This document shows positions 61,677 to 64,000 of a stretch of 64,000 nt of DNA, one piece after another. Source of the DNA: JAAUTG01 sp964458705 (GTDB lineage: Bacteria > Bacteroidota > Bacteroidia > Chitinophagales > Saprospiraceae). The notes under the pieces were generated by a model that had not been told where the DNA came from, made no database searches, and worked only from the letters and a program-made list of their open reading frames with translations. How positions within the stretch are numbered: the stretch's first letter is position 1; each line of letters begins with the position of its first letter. The DNA lies in contig CAYWKD010000020.1 in assembly GCA_964458705.1 (NCBI GenBank), positions 4,196 to 68,195 of the forward strand. The letters are read 5' to 3'. The position numbers and the translations under genes are program-made.

Positions 61677-63050
61677 TCATCTCACTACTGCTACGGGCAT
61701 CTTTGGATCAAAATCGCCTACTAGCAGGGGTGTTTGCATATTAGCTGTGTAATAGCGTACATTATCCCTTACGAAATCGAATAATTCATTTATGGTGATA
61801 ATTTTATCTAAATTGGAGTCTGCCTCACCTTTTAATCCTCTGATAATGAAATAACTAAATACTCCAGAGCGAAGCCCACCATCTTCTAATGAATACTCCT
61901 TTTCTTTGGACGAAAGCAACAATGCTGTACCACCTTCTGTATCTTTGAAAGCTTTGTAATAGCGACTCAGTGCCACATCTATAGTTGGAGATCGGAAATT
62001 TTGATATCCTCCTGCATGACAAGCATCTGCGATGACAATTTTATGCTTTGCTCGGCTAGTATTAACAAGCGAACGAATTTCTTCGTGCATCAACTCATTT
62101 TTAGTGCCATCATAATCGACTGGTAAAAAGGAAGACTCGAATCCATGCCCTGAAAAGTAAAATAGTACCACATCATTTTCATCTGCTTGATGCAGCACCC
62201 TTCGGATGGTATAAAGGATATTTCGGTAAGTCGCATTTTCATCAATCAATACCCTCAACTGCTGATCGGGTAGTGCGCCGCCTTCTGGACTTTTTAAGAA
62301 GGCATACAACTGATAGGCATCATCGTCCGTAAATCTCAGCGAAGGCATATGTTCGTAACTCCCCACGCCCACTATGACTGCCCATATTTTGACTTCCTCG
62401 CTTTGATCCACGGAGGTTTCAATAGCATTTTCTATGTTTGAGACTGTTTCATTTTTCTTATAGCCAAATACCTCGCTTGCCAGTTTTCCCTCTATCCACT
62501 CATCCTCAACTACATCACCGAGTGAAGTGATCAGTACTCCTTTACCGTGTTTCTTGCTAGCTACCCAGTTCCCTTCATAAACTGATCCATCGTTGTAACG
62601 CATCTTGCCATAGCCATGGAACTTCCCCATTTTCAATTCTCCTTCATATTGATCGCCGTTAACAAGTGTAAAAATGCCTTGTCCATCGGGTTTGCCATTG
62701 AGCCATTCCCCATCATAGTAATCACCATTGGCATATTCCATTTTGCCAGTGCCATGCAGTTGATTTTCTCTAAAATCACCGAAATATTCTCCGCCACTTT
62801 TAAAAACTAACCGCCCTTTGCCTTGTCGATATTGATTTTGCCAATCGCCAATATATTTATCACCATTGGAAAAATATAAAATGCCCTGTCCTTCAATCCT
62901 GCCATCTTGAAAAGTGCCAATGTACTTCGCTCCACTCGGATAAACCATAGTGCCTTGACCATTTTGACAATTCCCTTGAATACATTTTTGAGCGGAAAGG
63001 ATATAAACTGTACCAATCAAAAACAGCAGAAGAACACATAACTTTCTCAT
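61677..63050 (-). CDS. Secreted MORN-repeat caspase-family protein B
   Basis: A 457-residue paralogue of protein A. The start at 63050 gives a clean signal peptide (MRKLCVLLLFLIGTVYILSA); a longer frame to 63089 precedes it. It has one C-I-x-G-N-C-x-N-G head (CIQGNCQNG) and one continuous array of about seven MORN repeats (for example YIGTFQDGRIEGQGILYF). The caspase domain keeps WAVIVGVGSYEHMPSLRFTD, His302 in YFSGHG and Cys344 in DACHAGG. The block YAFLKSPEGGALPDQ is nearly identical to that in A. Between MORN array and caspase is a charged linker. Confidence 0.87.
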   Translation of the reverse strand: MRKLCVLLLFLIGTVYILSAQKCIQGNCQNGQGTMVYPSGAKYIGTFQDGRIEGQGILYFSNGDKYIGDWQNQYRQGKGRLVFKSGGEYFGDFRENQLHGTGKMEYANGDYYDGEWLNGKPDGQGIFTLVNGDQYEGELKMGKFHGYGKMRYNDGSVYEGNWVASKKHGKGVLITSLGDVVEDEWIEGKLASEVFGYKKNETVSNIENAIETSVDQSEEVKIWAVIVGVGSYEHMPSLRFTDDDAYQLYAFLKSPEGGALPDQQLRVLIDENATYRNILYTIRRVLHQADENDVVLFYFSGHGFESSFLPVDYDGTKNELMHEEIRSLVNTSRAKHKIVIADACHAGGYQNFRSPTIDVALSRYYKAFKDTEGGTALLLSSKEKEYSLEDGGLRSGVFSYFIIRGLKGEADSNLDKIITINELFDFVRDNVRYYTANMQTPLLVGDFDPKMPVAVVR

Positions 63051-63510
63051 AGTGAACAATTTTTTTAAAAGGATGAGTACAGAAACCACAAGTACAATTA
63101 TTTTAGTATTAGTATCAATTTAAAAATATTGTACCCATTTATACTCTTGACAAGGTAAAAACTGCAACTGTGCAATTACTTGCTAGAAATCACACATCAT
63201 AACGACAATAGTAGAACACTACAGAGTATCCTTTATTGTTATTAATTTTCGCTTTTAAAGAATTTTAAGATTCTCTTTGAAGTCTGCTCAGAAGCTCTTT
63301 TTTTGCTATTGAAGAGCTGTGAACTAGCATTGAAGATGTCAGAGATTATCTGTTGAGTTCAGGTCTAATAAGCGAGATTATTTTGTCATTTGGACAGCAT
63401 AAGTACCAAATAGTTACTTGCCAAGCTAAAATAACTCAAAATATCCTTTAAAAATACGGCTGTTTTCGAGATGTTTGTGTTATAAGTAACGATCAAAAAC
63501 TAAACAGAGC
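63051..63510. other. Intergenic region, no clear feature
   Basis: A 460-nt AT-rich spacer between MORN-caspase B (-) and the lipoprotein at 63511 (+). It must hold divergent promoters, but I see no convincing -33/-7 pair, no ORF and no strong hairpin. Confidence 0.4.
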
Positions 63511-63993
63511 ATGATAACAAAGTACACTGCCATTCTATCCATTTTTTTAGTAACCACATGGAGCTGTAGCGATACAAGTAAAACAACTACCAAAACTGAA
63601 ACAACTACGGTAGTTGGTGCTTCTTATCCTTCTGTTCCAAAAGCAACTATGGAGATGCTGTGGGAAAAATGCACTCATATTGACTACATTTTCACAGACT
63701 TGCCTTACAGTATTAGTGTTGATGATAATCAGCAATCCCGAGCAATGCTCTTACACATTTCCACTAATCCGGCTGTCGTTGATAACAATTGCCCACTCAC
63801 TGCAAATGTTGTGTATTTAGCCAGTGGAGAGATTGTGCTAGAAGCTAATCTCTATTACAACAAAGCAAACCAATGCAAGTACATGGTTTTCTTAGAGAAT
63901 GGGCAGCCTAAATATGCTAACTATTTGACGCCCGATGGATTAAGTTATTTTGACAAACTTATTAGTTCAGTAAAGGTAGTTCCCGGTCAATAG
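63511..63993 (+). CDS. Hypothetical lipoprotein, 160 aa
   Basis: A 160-residue lipoprotein. The signal peptide (YTAILSIFLVTTWSC) ends in a lipobox Cys at 19, followed by a Thr/Lys-rich linker (SDTSKTTTKTETTTVVGAS). The folded part contains MEMLWEKCTHIDYIFTDLPY, a VVDNNCPLTANVVYLASGE stretch and NKANQCKYMVFLENGQPKY, with three further Cys that may pair. I do not recognise the family. It is the last complete gene of the window and is not obviously in an operon. Confidence 0.75.
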   Translation: MITKYTAILSIFLVTTWSCSDTSKTTTKTETTTVVGASYPSVPKATMEMLWEKCTHIDYIFTDLPYSISVDDNQQSRAMLLHISTNPAVVDNNCPLTANVVYLASGEIVLEANLYYNKANQCKYMVFLENGQPKYANYLTPDGLSYFDKLISSVKVVPGQ

Positions 63994-64000
63994 CTTTGAA

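Noticed and set aside
59859..63050. Caspase genes as type III CRISPR-associated (Craspase-like) or CBASS effectors
   Set aside because: No gRAMP, cyclase, or TPR partner is nearby, and both proteins have signal peptides, which points outside the cytoplasm.
35273..63497. The 15-mer TAAGTAACGATCAAA occurs at 35273-35287 and 63483-63497, with a related sequence near 61536
   Set aside because: In 64 kb of AT-rich sequence a few shared 15-mers are expected by chance. The contexts are unrelated and there is no shared longer repeat or flanking symmetry.

Overview
The window looks like one chromosomal stretch of a Bacteroidota bacterium. Direct indications are the AT-rich intergenic DNA, several promoter-like TAnnTTTG -7 boxes, two TonB-dependent receptors with N-terminal carboxypeptidase-like domains, many lipoproteins, an Omp28-type protein and a giant secreted protein ending in a type IX secretion (T9SS) sorting domain. 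The repeat type in that giant protein and the MORN-caspase proteins are, from memory, common in Saprospiria (Lewinella/Saprospira relatives), so that class is my best inference. I found no tRNA, rRNA, CRISPR array, transposase or phage gene. The sequence contains one 100-N assembly gap (31946-32045).

Layout. 1-4.8 kb: partial membrane protein, a 59-codon ORF, Mpl-type Mur ligase, tiny lipoprotein, pyruvate dehydrogenase E1 alpha, an exported protein of unknown function. 5.0-10.4 kb (+): purK, aroB, a class A penicillin-binding protein, a small membrane protein. 10.5-16 kb: sulfotransferase, an Oar-like TonB receptor, cmk with a TTG start. 16-25.5 kb (-): the 1336-residue T9SS repeat protein, an apparent operon of TonB receptor, Omp28-like lipoprotein and VanY-like carboxypeptidase, and a D-lactate dehydrogenase. 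25.7-31.6 kb: dnaK, then a minus-strand run of Uma2 nuclease, ThuA lipoprotein, redoxin, TlpA-like thioredoxin and an unknown. 31.8-41.5 kb (mostly +): WG-repeat protein with the gap, M28 peptidase, purE, a receiver-only response regulator, HemJ, an OmpA-domain protein, a membrane coiled-coil protein with two helix-hairpin-helix domains, and an S9 peptidase. 41.6-50 kb: UPF1-like helicase, ABC exporter, rho, LytS-type kinase, alpha/beta hydrolase, Gly-rich membrane protein. 50-53.2 kb: aldehyde dehydrogenase/DUF779 divergent from an AraC-type regulator. 53.2-59.4 kb (-): DUF2779 nuclease-like protein, a degenerate papain-fold protein, galK, thrA. 59.8-64 kb: two convergent secreted MORN-repeat/caspase paralogues and a lipoprotein.

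Most of the window is housekeeping and cell-envelope biology. The least explained parts are the convergent MORN-caspase pair, the papain-fold protein without its catalytic Cys and His, the 11-repeat T9SS protein, and the OmpA plus helix-hairpin-helix pair. Convergent gene ends are usually separated by long perfect hairpins that probably act as bidirectional terminators.
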